Below, one piece after another: positions 1 through 5,160 of a DNA stretch of 5,160 nt. Each line of letters opens with the position of its first letter. Position 1 is the stretch's first letter. Below the pieces are notes generated by a model. The model was not told the DNA's origin. It saw only the letters and a program-made list of their open reading frames with translations, and did not search any database. The DNA lies in assembly GCA_900556645.1 (NCBI GenBank), contig USPJ01000118.1, forward strand, positions 1 through 5,160, in the 5' to 3' direction. The position numbers and the translations under genes were made by a program. The stretch comes from an uncultured Lachnospiraceae bacterium (GTDB taxonomy: Bacteria > Bacillota_A > Clostridia > Lachnospirales > Lachnospiraceae).

Positions 1-531
1 GTAAAGCCGGGAGCGAAGGTGGCAGCCCTCAGTACTAAGAATGGAAAAATCGGGGTTATCGGTACGGAAGGTACCATTAAAAGTGAAATCTATACCGAAA
101 CCATACATAAAGAAAACCGACAGGCACAGGTAATCGGAAAAGCCTGTCCTCTGTTTGTACCGTTGGTGGAGGAAGGGTGGATTAAAGACCCTGTAACGAT
201 AGCGGTTGCCAACCGATATCTGGAACCTTTTAAGCAGTCGGATATCGATACGTTGATTCTGGGATGTACCCATTATCCGCTGTTGCGTTCTGCGGTAAGA
301 GAGATTATGGGGGATTCCGTAAATCTGGTAAACCCTGCCTATGAGACTGCCGTAGAGTTAAAGCGGCTGTTGGAAGAACACCAAATTATAAATGACGGAG
401 AACACAGAGAGGGAGAGCTGAAATATCAGTTCTATGTCAGCGATGCAGCGGACAAATTTAAGCAGTTTGCAAATTCTATTCTGCCTTATGATATTGAGAG
501 TACCCAGTTGATTCCGATAGAGGAGTATTAA
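1..531 (+). CDS. murI: Glutamate racemase, 5'-truncated by the window edge
   Basis: Cytoplasmic, cofactor-independent racemase that converts L-glutamate to D-glutamate, the second residue of the peptidoglycan stem peptide. The frame is open from base 1, so the start lies outside the window; 176 codons are visible, about two thirds of the usual 265-275 residues. The visible part begins with VKPGAKVAA, followed by the family's IGVIGTEGTIKS stretch, then CPLFVPLVEEG and, at 262-279, the GCTHYP motif that carries the second catalytic cysteine and its histidine. The first catalytic cysteine lies upstream and cannot be checked. The C-terminal helix with ETAVELKRLL is typical. The GTG at 19 is internal, because conserved MurI sequence precedes it. 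The TAA stop is 1 nt from the next gene, and the GAGGAG at 520-525 inside the last codons serves as that gene's ribosome binding site, so the two are probably translationally coupled. Confidence 0.95.
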   Translation, partial: VKPGAKVAALSTKNGKIGVIGTEGTIKSEIYTETIHKENRQAQVIGKACPLFVPLVEEGWIKDPVTIAVANRYLEPFKQSDIDTLILGCTHYPLLRSAVREIMGDSVNLVNPAYETAVELKRLLEEHQIINDGEHREGELKYQFYVSDAADKFKQFANSILPYDIESTQLIPIEEY

Positions 532-532
532 G

Positions 533-982
533 ATGACAAAAGATGTATTGCTGACAATCAGCGGTTTGCAGTTTGCACAGGATATGGATGCGGAGCCCAT
601 CCAGATTGTAACTGCGGGAAGCTATTATAAGAAAAACGGAAAACATTATGTAGTATATGAAGAGGTAATGGAGGGGTTTGAGGGAACCACCAAAAATCTG
701 ATAAAGATGTCAGAGGATTATCTGGATATTACCAAAAAAGGAGTGGCAAATGTCCATATGGTTTTTGAAAAGGACAAAAAGAATGTTACTTATTATGAGA
801 CTCCATATGGAATGCTTCTGATTGGAATTGATGCGGAGGAGATACACATTGAAGAGTCGGAGGACAATATCCATGTGGATGTCCGGTATGATTTGGAGGC
901 AAATTACGAGCATTTGGCAGCTTGCAGAATCCAAATGAACATTCAATCCAAAGAGGCAAAGAATTTTACTTTACAGTCGTAG
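533..982 (+). CDS. DUF1934 domain protein (YwiB-like)
   Basis: A 149-residue cytoplasmic protein with no signal peptide or membrane segment. The whole length matches what I know of the DUF1934/YwiB family: an N-terminal strand (DVLLTISGLQ), a central GSYYKKNGKHYVVYEEV stretch, a YYETPYGMLLIGI segment near residues 86-98, and a final strand ending CRIQMNIQSK. Structures of relatives show a small beta-barrel resembling lipocalins, but no biochemical role is established and I infer none. Length is close to B. subtilis YwiB. The ATG at 533 is chosen because it sits 7 nt behind GAGGAG (520-525), inside the end of murI. The TAG stop at 980-982 overlaps the galU ribosome binding site. Its place between murI and galU suggests co-expression with envelope-precursor genes, which does not by itself give a function. 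Confidence 0.85.
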   Translation: MTKDVLLTISGLQFAQDMDAEPIQIVTAGSYYKKNGKHYVVYEEVMEGFEGTTKNLIKMSEDYLDITKKGVANVHMVFEKDKKNVTYYETPYGMLLIGIDAEEIHIEESEDNIHVDVRYDLEANYEHLAACRIQMNIQSKEAKNFTLQS

Positions 983-988
983 GAGGAG
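981..988 (+). promoter_or_regulatory. Ribosome binding site that sets the galU start
   Basis: AGGAGGAG lies 5 nt before the ATG at 994 and overlaps the last two bases of the upstream TAG stop. It decides the galU start: the same frame is open further upstream (an ATG is at 922), but that part lies inside the DUF1934 gene, has no ribosome binding site and encodes no GalU-like residues. Confidence 0.85.
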
Positions 989-993
989 AAGAA

Positions 994-1884
994 ATGAGGG
1001 TACGCAAAGCAATTATTCCGGCAGCAGGGCTGGGAACCAGATTTTTGCCTGCAACCAAGGCACAGCCCAAGGAAATGCTGCCAATCGTGGATAAGCCGAC
1101 GATTCAGTACATTATTGAAGAAGCGGTAGCAGCAGGAATTGAAGATATTATTATTATTACAGGAAGAAGCAAACGTTCCATAGAGGATCACTTTGACCGT
1201 TCTATCGAATTGGAACTGGAATTGGAGAGAAGCGGAAAAGGGGAATCTCTAAAAATGGTTCGGGAGATTGCGGATATGGCAAATGTCCATTATATCCGTC
1301 AGAAAGAACCGAGAGGACTGGGACACGCAGTTCTGGTGGCAAAACAGTTTATCGGAAATGAGCCTTTTGCGGTTTTGCTGGGAGATGATGTGGTGGTATC
1401 CAAACAGCCTTGTATCGGACAGATGATGGAGCAATTCGACAAGTATCAATCCAGTATACTGGGAGTTCAGACCGTTCCCAGGGAAATGGTAAATAAATAC
1501 GGGATCATCGATGGTGTTCCGGTGAAAGAGCGGCTTTATCAGGTAAAGGATATGGTGGAGAAGCCTCCGGTAGAGAAAGCTCCTTCCGAAGTAGCGGTTT
1601 TGGGAAGATATATTATTACACCGGAAATTTTTGAGTATCTGGAAACTCAGGGAGCAGGATGTGGCGGAGAAATCCAGTTGACAGATGCCTTGAAACGTCT
1701 GGCGAAGGATCAGACCGTATATGCTTATGATTTTAAAGGACATCGCTATGATGTGGGAAGCAAGACCGGATTTTTGCAGGCCAATATTGAATTTGCACTG
1801 CGAAATGATGAATTGAAGGAAGAAATGAAATCCTATCTGGACAAGCTCCATGGAAACATGGATGAAATGCTGAGATATGAATAA
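994..1884 (+). CDS. galU: UTP-glucose-1-phosphate uridylyltransferase
   Basis: Cytoplasmic nucleotidyltransferase that makes UDP-glucose and pyrophosphate from UTP and glucose-1-phosphate. UDP-glucose feeds glycolipid, teichoic acid and polysaccharide synthesis and galactose metabolism. The protein is 296 residues, the normal size for Bacillus/Clostridia GalU/GtaB. Visible motifs, in order: nucleotide-binding AAGLGTRFLPATK at residues 10-22, the following QPKEMLPIVDKP, EPRGLGHAV at 105-113, the metal/nucleotide GDD at 130-132, VEKPP at 188-192, GGEIQLTDAL at 224-233 and YDVGSK at 252-257. All key family positions appear intact. The short Glu/Leu-rich run near residues 71-78 falls in a variable helix. 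It is the last gene of the murI-DUF1934-galU run, 11 nt after the preceding stop and directly followed by a terminator hairpin. The gene symbol follows the bacterial family name; gtaB is the Bacillus synonym. Confidence 0.96.
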   Translation: MRVRKAIIPAAGLGTRFLPATKAQPKEMLPIVDKPTIQYIIEEAVAAGIEDIIIITGRSKRSIEDHFDRSIELELELERSGKGESLKMVREIADMANVHYIRQKEPRGLGHAVLVAKQFIGNEPFAVLLGDDVVVSKQPCIGQMMEQFDKYQSSILGVQTVPREMVNKYGIIDGVPVKERLYQVKDMVEKPPVEKAPSEVAVLGRYIITPEIFEYLETQGAGCGGEIQLTDALKRLAKDQTVYAYDFKGHRYDVGSKTGFLQANIEFALRNDELKEEMKSYLDKLHGNMDEMLRYE

Positions 1885-1887
1885 AAA

Positions 1888-1931
1888 ACAAGCTGCTGTG
1901 AAGAAAACTTCAAAGCAGCTTGTCTTTATTT
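1888..1931. terminator. Bidirectional intrinsic terminator between convergent genes
   Basis: Perfect 10-bp arms ACAAGCTGCT (1888-1897) and AGCAGCTTGT (1914-1923) are extended, after one mismatch, by a 5-bp inner stem (TGAAG/CTTCA) with an AAAA loop (1904-1907). On the + strand the stem is followed by CTTTATTT, a modest U-tract for galU. On the - strand it is followed by TTTTTTA (complement of the A-run at 1882-1888), a better U-tract for the convergent gene. The + strand U-tract overlaps the stop codon of the - strand gene at 1926-1928, so the two genes are packed against a shared terminator. Confidence 0.88.
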
Positions 1932-2363
1932 GTTGCGTTTAAATAAGCCCTTTTTCTTTTTTTCCTGAGGTTCCAAAGGACCACGAAGTCCTTTTACTTC
2001 CGTGATATAAAGTCCGCTTACCACAGCCTTTACCTCTTTTTTTACCGGAATGTTGTCATAGATAGAAGCGTCGCAGATAAAGGTCATAACCTTTGGTCCG
2101 ATTTTGGCTTTTACAATCGGCACCTTGGAGTTACGGAGCAGTGCATTTGACTGTTCGAGTACGATAGTTGGTAAACCGGAATCCTTTAATCTCATACGTT
2201 TCTTGTCTATGATTAACATTGATACCGTCTGTGCCGTAGCGGCTAACTGTTCGTTCTGTTCTTCCTGACGCTTCTGTGCCTTCTTACCCATGAAATACAT
2301 GGCAATGGTAAAGGCTAAAAGAGCAACCGCAATAACGATTAATACAATTGTAAGTGCGTTCAC
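1926..2363 (-). CDS. Single-pass membrane protein of unknown function
   Basis: A 145-residue protein I cannot assign to a named family. Residues 4-25 form a strongly hydrophobic helix (ALTIVLIVIAVALLAFTIAMYF). It is followed at once by a basic, Lys/Gln/Glu-rich stretch (GKKAQKRQEEQNEQ), so the positive-inside rule predicts an outside N-terminus and a cytoplasmic body. There is no cleavage site or lipobox. The body (about 46-130) mixes predicted strands and turns around TVSMLIIDKKRMRLKDSGLP, KVPIVKAKIGPKVMTF and KKEVKAVVSGLYITEVKGLRG, followed by a very basic tail (KKKKGLFKRNK). The compact, motif-like text suggests a conserved domain, and similar proteins are, from memory, present in other Lachnospiraceae. 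The start is GTG at 2361-2363 (read on the - strand), chosen because GGGAGGT lies 7 nt upstream and the membrane helix begins immediately after. The gene is monocistronic, with its own promoter and terminator. The layout (short N-terminal anchor, small basic cytoplasmic domain) is loosely like YajC, but I see no sequence support for that. Confidence 0.8.
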   Translation of the reverse strand: MNALTIVLIVIAVALLAFTIAMYFMGKKAQKRQEEQNEQLAATAQTVSMLIIDKKRMRLKDSGLPTIVLEQSNALLRNSKVPIVKAKIGPKVMTFICDASIYDNIPVKKEVKAVVSGLYITEVKGLRGPLEPQEKKKKGLFKRNK

Positions 2364-2370
2364 GATAGAT

Positions 2371-2377
2371 ACCTCCC
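2371..2377 (-). promoter_or_regulatory. Ribosome binding site supporting a GTG start
   Basis: Read on the - strand, GGGAGGT (within AAAGGGAGGT, 2371-2380) stands 7 nt before the GTG at 2363. This near-consensus site is what makes the GTG, rather than a later ATG inside the membrane helix, the convincing start. Confidence 0.8.
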
Positions 2378-2397
2378 TTTTCTTACATACGAATTAC

Positions 2398-2426
2398 ATT
2401 GTATCATTGATTTTCAGAAAAAGCAA
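2398..2426 (-). promoter_or_regulatory. Extended -10 promoter for the membrane protein gene
   Basis: On the - strand TGATACAAT combines a TGn extension with the -10 hexamer TACAAT (2398-2403), one base from consensus. Exactly 17 nt upstream is TTGCTT (2421-2426), a weak -35 with only the TTG half conserved. The strong extended -10 would compensate. Transcription would start near 2391, giving a leader of about 28 nt that contains the ribosome binding site. Confidence 0.65.
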
Positions 2427-2464
2427 TATGAGAAATCTTTGTTAAATTTAAGGTAAGACTCTTT

Positions 2465-2481
2465 TATTTCCGTCGGAAATA
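2465..2481. repeat. 17-nt perfect palindrome in the divergent spacer
   Basis: TATTTCCGTCGGAAATA has 8-bp arms around the single central T at 2473. It lies between the two divergent start codons, about 57 bp before the lipoprotein ATG, and is not followed by a T-run on either strand, so it is not a terminator. Its size and odd-base centre fit a binding site for a dimeric regulator, which is an inference. In RNA it could also form a 7-bp hairpin with a 3-nt loop. Confidence 0.5.
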
Positions 2482-2494
2482 TGGTATCTTTAAT
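2467..2494 (+). promoter_or_regulatory. Candidate promoter for the lipoprotein-asnS pair
   Basis: TTTAAT (2489-2494) matches five of six bases of the -10 consensus. It has a weak -35-like TTTCCG (2467-2472) 16 nt upstream, inside the palindrome. Initiation near 2501 would give a leader of about 37 nt. An alternative pair, TTGTTA (2439-2444) and TTTTAT (2462-2467) with 17-nt spacing, is about as plausible. A promoter is expected here because the gene is divergent from its neighbour, but its exact position is uncertain. Confidence 0.3.
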
Positions 2495-2537
2495 ACTTAT
2501 GAAGGCATATTGATTGTCAAAGAGAAAGGAAAGAATT

Positions 2538-3530
2538 ATGAGAAAAAAAATCATGGCATTTTTCTTGTGTATGTGTACAGCAGTAACCTTATTCGGATGC
2601 GGAAGTACCAAGGCAAGTGAATTAGTCAAACTGGGAGATTACGACAAGCTGGAGGTAGAGGTAGATAAGGTTTATGAAGTGACAGACAGCAGTGTACAGG
2701 AGATGATGGAAGCTTACTTCCTCAGTGTACCGGAGTATACGACAGATGAAAGCAAAACCGTAGTAGCTGACGGTGATATTGCAAATATCGATTATGAAGG
2801 AACCAAGGATGGGGAAGCCTTTGACGGAGGTTCCGCAGAGGGCTATAATCTGGAGATTGGTTCCGGCACTTTCATTGAAGGATTCGAGGAAGGATTAATC
2901 GGAGTGGGCGTAGGAGAAGAAAAAGACTTGAATTTGACCTTCCCGGAAGATTACGGCAACAGCGATTTGGCAGGTCAGGAAGTGGTGTTCCATGTAACCG
3001 TGAACTCCATTCAGAGTGAATCTTACCCGACCTATGACACCATTACCGATGACTATGTCAAAGAGAATTATAGTACGTATTATGGTGTAAATACCGTGGA
3101 TGAGCTGAAGGATTATATTGAAGAATATCTGGAGGGTAACAGAGATGCCGTTGTGGGAGAAGCTTTAACAGAGAAGTTAAAAGAAACTTCTGAGATAAAA
3201 GACATTCCAGATGATTTAATGAAAGAGCGTACCGAAGAACTGAAATCCTACTATAAAGGTCTGGCAAAAGATCAGAATATGGAATTTAAAGATTTCTTAT
3301 CCGACAACTATGGAATGACTGAGGATGAATTCAATGAAGAGATTGATGAATTGATGCCGGATTATATCAAGAGTGATTTGGTATGGGAAGCGGTTGCTGA
3401 AAAAGAGGGAATCAAAGCCAAAGGTGATGATTACGATTCTTTTGTGACCAAGATGATGGACAGCTTAGGATTTGATACAAAAAAAGAGATGTTGGAGATA
3501 TATCCTGAGACAACAGGAAGCAAAAGATAA
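2538..3530 (+). CDS. Trigger-factor-like FKBP prolyl isomerase lipoprotein, frame broken near 3' end
   Basis: Predicted lipid-anchored extracytoplasmic foldase. As read it has 330 residues. Residues 1-21 form a lipoprotein signal: basic MRKK, hydrophobic core, lipobox LFGC with the lipidated Cys at 21. Residues about 78-158 form an FKBP-type peptidyl-prolyl isomerase domain of the trigger-factor subtype, with DGDIANIDYEGTKDGEAFDGG, IGSGTFIEGFEEGLIGV and LTFPEDYG. Residues from about 163 resemble the helical trigger-factor C-terminal chaperone arms. Unlike true trigger factor (about 430 residues), it has no N-terminal ribosome-binding domain, which fits work outside the membrane, a role like that of PrsA (inference). 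The ATG at 2538 is chosen because AAAGGAAAG precedes it and the basic n-region starts there; an upstream in-frame TTG at 2514 has no ribosome binding site. The frame ends abruptly at TAA 3528-3530 (after PETTGSKR), while homologous-looking sequence continues in the +1 frame to 3648. The full product would be about 369 residues. It is probably cotranscribed with asnS. Confidence 0.85.
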   Translation: MRKKIMAFFLCMCTAVTLFGCGSTKASELVKLGDYDKLEVEVDKVYEVTDSSVQEMMEAYFLSVPEYTTDESKTVVADGDIANIDYEGTKDGEAFDGGSAEGYNLEIGSGTFIEGFEEGLIGVGVGEEKDLNLTFPEDYGNSDLAGQEVVFHVTVNSIQSESYPTYDTITDDYVKENYSTYYGVNTVDELKDYIEEYLEGNRDAVVGEALTEKLKETSEIKDIPDDLMKERTEELKSYYKGLAKDQNMEFKDFLSDNYGMTEDEFNEEIDELMPDYIKSDLVWEAVAEKEGIKAKGDDYDSFVTKMMDSLGFDTKKEMLEIYPETTGSKR

Positions 3531-3648
3531 GCTGATAGATAAGGTAAAAATCAAATATGTGGATTCTGCTGAACTGGAAGATACAGATGCAGAAACAAAT
3601 GCAGATACCACAGAGGATGCAACAGAAGATACTTCTGGGGAAGAATAA
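3469..3648 (+). pseudogene. Out-of-frame 3' end of the foldase gene
   Basis: This is the C-terminal continuation of the foldase, in the frame shifted by one base. The frame is open from the TAG at 3466-3468 to the TAA at 3646-3648. The natural join keeps the first frame through EMLEIYPE (to 3509), skips one base and continues from 3511 as QQEAKDKLIDKVKIKYV, which reads like a trigger-factor C-terminal helix, then an acidic Asp/Glu/Thr-rich tail ending DTSGEE. Joined earlier, at the seven-A run (3479-3485), the protein would read RCWRYILR, which looks less native. The tail keeps coding character and has no internal stop, so the break is recent or is a sequence error. Its stop lies 22 nt before asnS, the spacing expected for an operon. 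Confidence 0.7.
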
Positions 3649-3670
3649 AAGAAGGTAAGGGGATTTAGAT

Positions 3671-5062
3671 ATGGAACTGGTTAATATTCGCGATTTGTAT
3701 CGCAGACAGGAAGATTTTATCGAGCAGACCATAACCGTTGGTGGATGGGTGCGAAGCATCCGAAGCTCCAAGAATTTTGGATTTATTGTAGTAAATGACG
3801 GAACGTTTTTTGAGCCATTGCAGGTGGTATACTCCGATGTGTTGGAGAATTTTGCAGAGGTGGAGAAACTGAATGTGGGAGCTGCCATTATCGTAAAGGG
3901 AAAATTAGTTGCAACACCACAGGCAAAGCAGCCTTTTGAGATTCAGGCAGAGGAGGTTCTGATAGAGGGAGAGTCTGCACCGGATTACCCGCTTCAGAAA
4001 AAGAGACACAGCTTTGAGTATCTGCGGACCATTTCTCATCTGCGTCCGAGAACCAATACCTTTGAGGCAGTTTTCAGAGTACGTTCTTTGATTGCCTATG
4101 CAATCCACAAATTTTTCCAAGAGAGAGATTTTGTGTATGTACACACTCCGCTGATTACAGGCAGTGACTGCGAGGGTGCCGGAGAGATGTTCAAGGTTAC
4201 CACATTAGATTTGGAGAATGTACCGAAGAACGAAGAGGGACAGGTGGATTATGGCAAAGATTTCTTTAACAAGCCGACAAACTTAACGGTAAGCGGTCAG
4301 TTGAACGGTGAGACCTATGCCATGGCATTTAAGAATATCTATACCTTTGGACCGACCTTCCGTGCGGAGAATTCCAACACCACCCGTCATGCGGCGGAGT
4401 TCTGGATGATTGAGCCGGAGATTGCCTTTGCGGATTTAAAAGATGATATGATGTTGGCAGAGAGTATGCTGAAATATATTATCCGCTATGTATTGGAGAA
4501 CGCACCGGAGGAAATGAATTTCTTTAACAGCTTTGTGGATAAAGGTCTGTTGGAGCGTTTAAATCATGTGTTAAACTCCGATTTCGGACATGTCACTTAT
4601 ACAGAGGCCATCGAGATTTTGGAGAAAAATAACGACAATTTTGAATACAAGGTTTCCTGGGGATGTGACTTGCAGACAGAGCATGAGCGTTATCTGACAG
4701 AGGAAGTATTCAAACGTCCGGTCTTTGTAACGGATTATCCAAAGGAAATCAAAGCATTCTATATGAAATTGAATGAGGATGGAAAAACTGTTGCAGCTAT
4801 GGACTGTCTGGTACCGGGAATCGGCGAGATTATCGGAGGAAGCCAGAGGGAAGATGACTATGACAAGCTGTTGGCAAGAATCAAAGAGCTGGGTCTGAAT
4901 GAGGAGGATTATGATTTCTATTTAGACCTTCGGAAATATGGTTCTGCTCGTCATGCCGGATTCGGTCTGGGCTTTGAACGCTGCGTGATGTATCTCACCG
5001 GAATGAGCAATATCCGTGATGTGATTCCATTCCCGAGAACTGTAAATAATTGCGAATTATAG
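3671..5062 (+). CDS. asnS: Asparaginyl-tRNA synthetase
   Basis: Class IIb aminoacyl-tRNA synthetase that charges tRNA-Asn with asparagine in the cytoplasm using ATP. The protein has 463 residues, the usual length for bacterial AsnRS (about 430-466). The N-terminal OB-fold anticodon-binding domain spans about residues 18-100 and includes [16 protein letters not shown]. The catalytic core follows: a motif 1 region near [15 protein letters not shown] (148-162), [10 protein letters not shown] at 165-174, motif 2 [20 protein letters not shown] (229-248), [12 protein letters not shown] at 383-394 and motif 3 [15 protein letters not shown] (430-444), closing with the AsnRS-type [10 protein letters not shown]. 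The [12 protein letters not shown] signature and C-terminal PFPRT favour AsnRS over AspRS. The ATG at 3671 is preceded by AAGGGG (3657-3662), 8 nt away. There is no room for a T-box leader directly upstream, so expression must come from the foldase promoter or readthrough. A terminator follows. Confidence 0.97.
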   Translation: MELVNIRDLYRRQEDFIEQTITVGGWVRSIRSSKNFGFIVVNDGTFFEPLQVVYSDVLENFAEVEKLNVGAAIIVKGKLVATPQAKQPFEIQAEEVLIEGESAPDYPLQKKRHSFEYLRTISHLRPRTNTFEAVFRVRSLIAYAIHKFFQERDFVYVHTPLITGSDCEGAGEMFKVTTLDLENVPKNEEGQVDYGKDFFNKPTNLTVSGQLNGETYAMAFKNIYTFGPTFRAENSNTTRHAAEFWMIEPEIAFADLKDDMMLAESMLKYIIRYVLENAPEEMNFFNSFVDKGLLERLNHVLNSDFGHVTYTEAIEILEKNNDNFEYKVSWGCDLQTEHERYLTEEVFKRPVFVTDYPKEIKAFYMKLNEDGKTVAAMDCLVPGIGEIIGGSQREDDYDKLLARIKELGLNEEDYDFYLDLRKYGSARHAGFGLGFERCVMYLTGMSNIRDVIPFPRTVNNCEL

Positions 5063-5077
5063 AAATATGTAAAATTG

Positions 5078-5110
5078 CAGGATGTCTGAAAGGGCATCCT
5101 GTTTTTATAT
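5078..5110 (+). terminator. Intrinsic terminator after asnS
   Basis: Arms CAGGATGTCT (5078-5087) and GGGCATCCTG (5092-5101) form a 10-bp stem (8 Watson-Crick pairs, 2 G-U) capped by a GAAA tetraloop (5088-5091). TTTTTATAT follows immediately. It begins 15 nt after the asnS stop and ends the foldase-asnS transcript. Confidence 0.9.
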
Positions 5111-5149
5111 ATATGGGAATGGCATGAGGCTAATTAATTTAATATTGAA

Positions 5150-5155
5150 TATAAT
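5150..5155 (+). promoter_or_regulatory. Possible -10 element for a gene beyond the window
   Basis: A consensus TATAAT lies in an AT-rich tract after the asnS terminator, but no -35-like hexamer is seen 16-18 nt upstream, and in such AT-rich DNA the match may be chance. The rest of 5111-5160 holds nothing I can identify. Confidence 0.2.
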
Positions 5156-5160
5156 TTACG

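Noticed and set aside
922..993. Upstream extension of galU to ATG 922
   Set aside because: The extra 24 residues overlap the DUF1934 gene and are not GalU-like. The strong ribosome binding site points to 994.
1249..1851. 200-codon open frame antisense to galU
   Set aside because: It lies wholly within galU, has no ribosome binding site, and its Cys/Phe/Ile-rich translation resembles no protein family. galU is certain on the other strand.
2514..2537. TTG start for the foldase at 2514
   Set aside because: It has no ribosome binding site. The sequence from 2514 to 2537 contains the site used by the ATG at 2538, which begins a standard lipoprotein signal.
3479..3485. Programmed slippage at the seven-A run in the foldase gene
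   Set aside because: Shifting there would replace EMLEIYPE, which fits trigger-factor C-termini, with RCWRYILR. There is no downstream stimulator hairpin that I can identify, so error or mutation nearer 3510 is simpler.
3531..3670. T-box riboswitch upstream of asnS
   Set aside because: The interval codes for the foldase tail in the +1 frame, and I see neither the T-box consensus nor a terminator hairpin.
3412..3888. 158-codon antisense frame spanning the foldase 3' end and the asnS start
   Set aside because: It is low complexity (Cys/Ile/Phe/Ser), covers well-supported coding sequence on the + strand and has no initiation signals. It is not an explanation for the frameshift region.
5102..5160. 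AT-rich tract as an attachment site or repeat
   Set aside because: TATATATAT and TAATTAATTTAAT are simple AT-rich sequence after a terminator. No tRNA, integrase or second repeat copy is in the window.

Overview
The window looks like an ordinary chromosomal segment of a low-GC Gram-positive Clostridia, most likely a Lachnospiraceae gut anaerobe. The evidence is strong AGGAGG-type ribosome binding sites, AT-rich codon use, a Bacillus/Clostridia-type GalU and DUF1934 protein, and a trigger-factor-like lipoprotein of the kind seen in that family. This placement comes from reading the proteins, not from a database search. I see no mobile element, CRISPR array, tRNA or rRNA.

Left part (1-1923, + strand): a tightly packed run of the 3' two thirds of murI (glutamate racemase), a DUF1934/YwiB-like small protein and galU (UTP-glucose-1-phosphate uridylyltransferase). 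The gaps are 1 and 11 nt, each ribosome binding site sits at or over the preceding stop, and a strong hairpin closes the run. Two of the three genes supply precursors for the cell envelope: D-glutamate for peptidoglycan, and UDP-glucose for glycolipids, teichoic acids or polysaccharide.

Middle (1926-2363, - strand): one convergent gene for a small single-pass membrane protein of unknown function. It starts at GTG behind a strong ribosome binding site and has a recognisable extended -10 promoter. It shares a bidirectional terminator with galU. The 174-bp divergent spacer (2364-2537) holds this promoter, a weaker candidate promoter facing right, and a 17-nt perfect palindrome (2465-2481) that could be an operator.

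Right part (2538-5062, + strand): a secreted, lipid-anchored FKBP/trigger-factor-like foldase, followed by asnS (asparaginyl-tRNA synthetase) and a GAAA-loop terminator. The foldase frame is broken near its 3' end. The frame used from the start stops at 3528-3530, but a coherent acidic tail continues in the +1 frame to 3648, which is 22 nt before asnS. This is a recent mutation, an assembly error or, less likely, recoding. It is the most notable anomaly in the window. I do not find a convincing new multi-gene system here. The best leads are the frameshifted extracytoplasmic trigger-factor relative, the unknown membrane protein and the palindrome in the divergent spacer.
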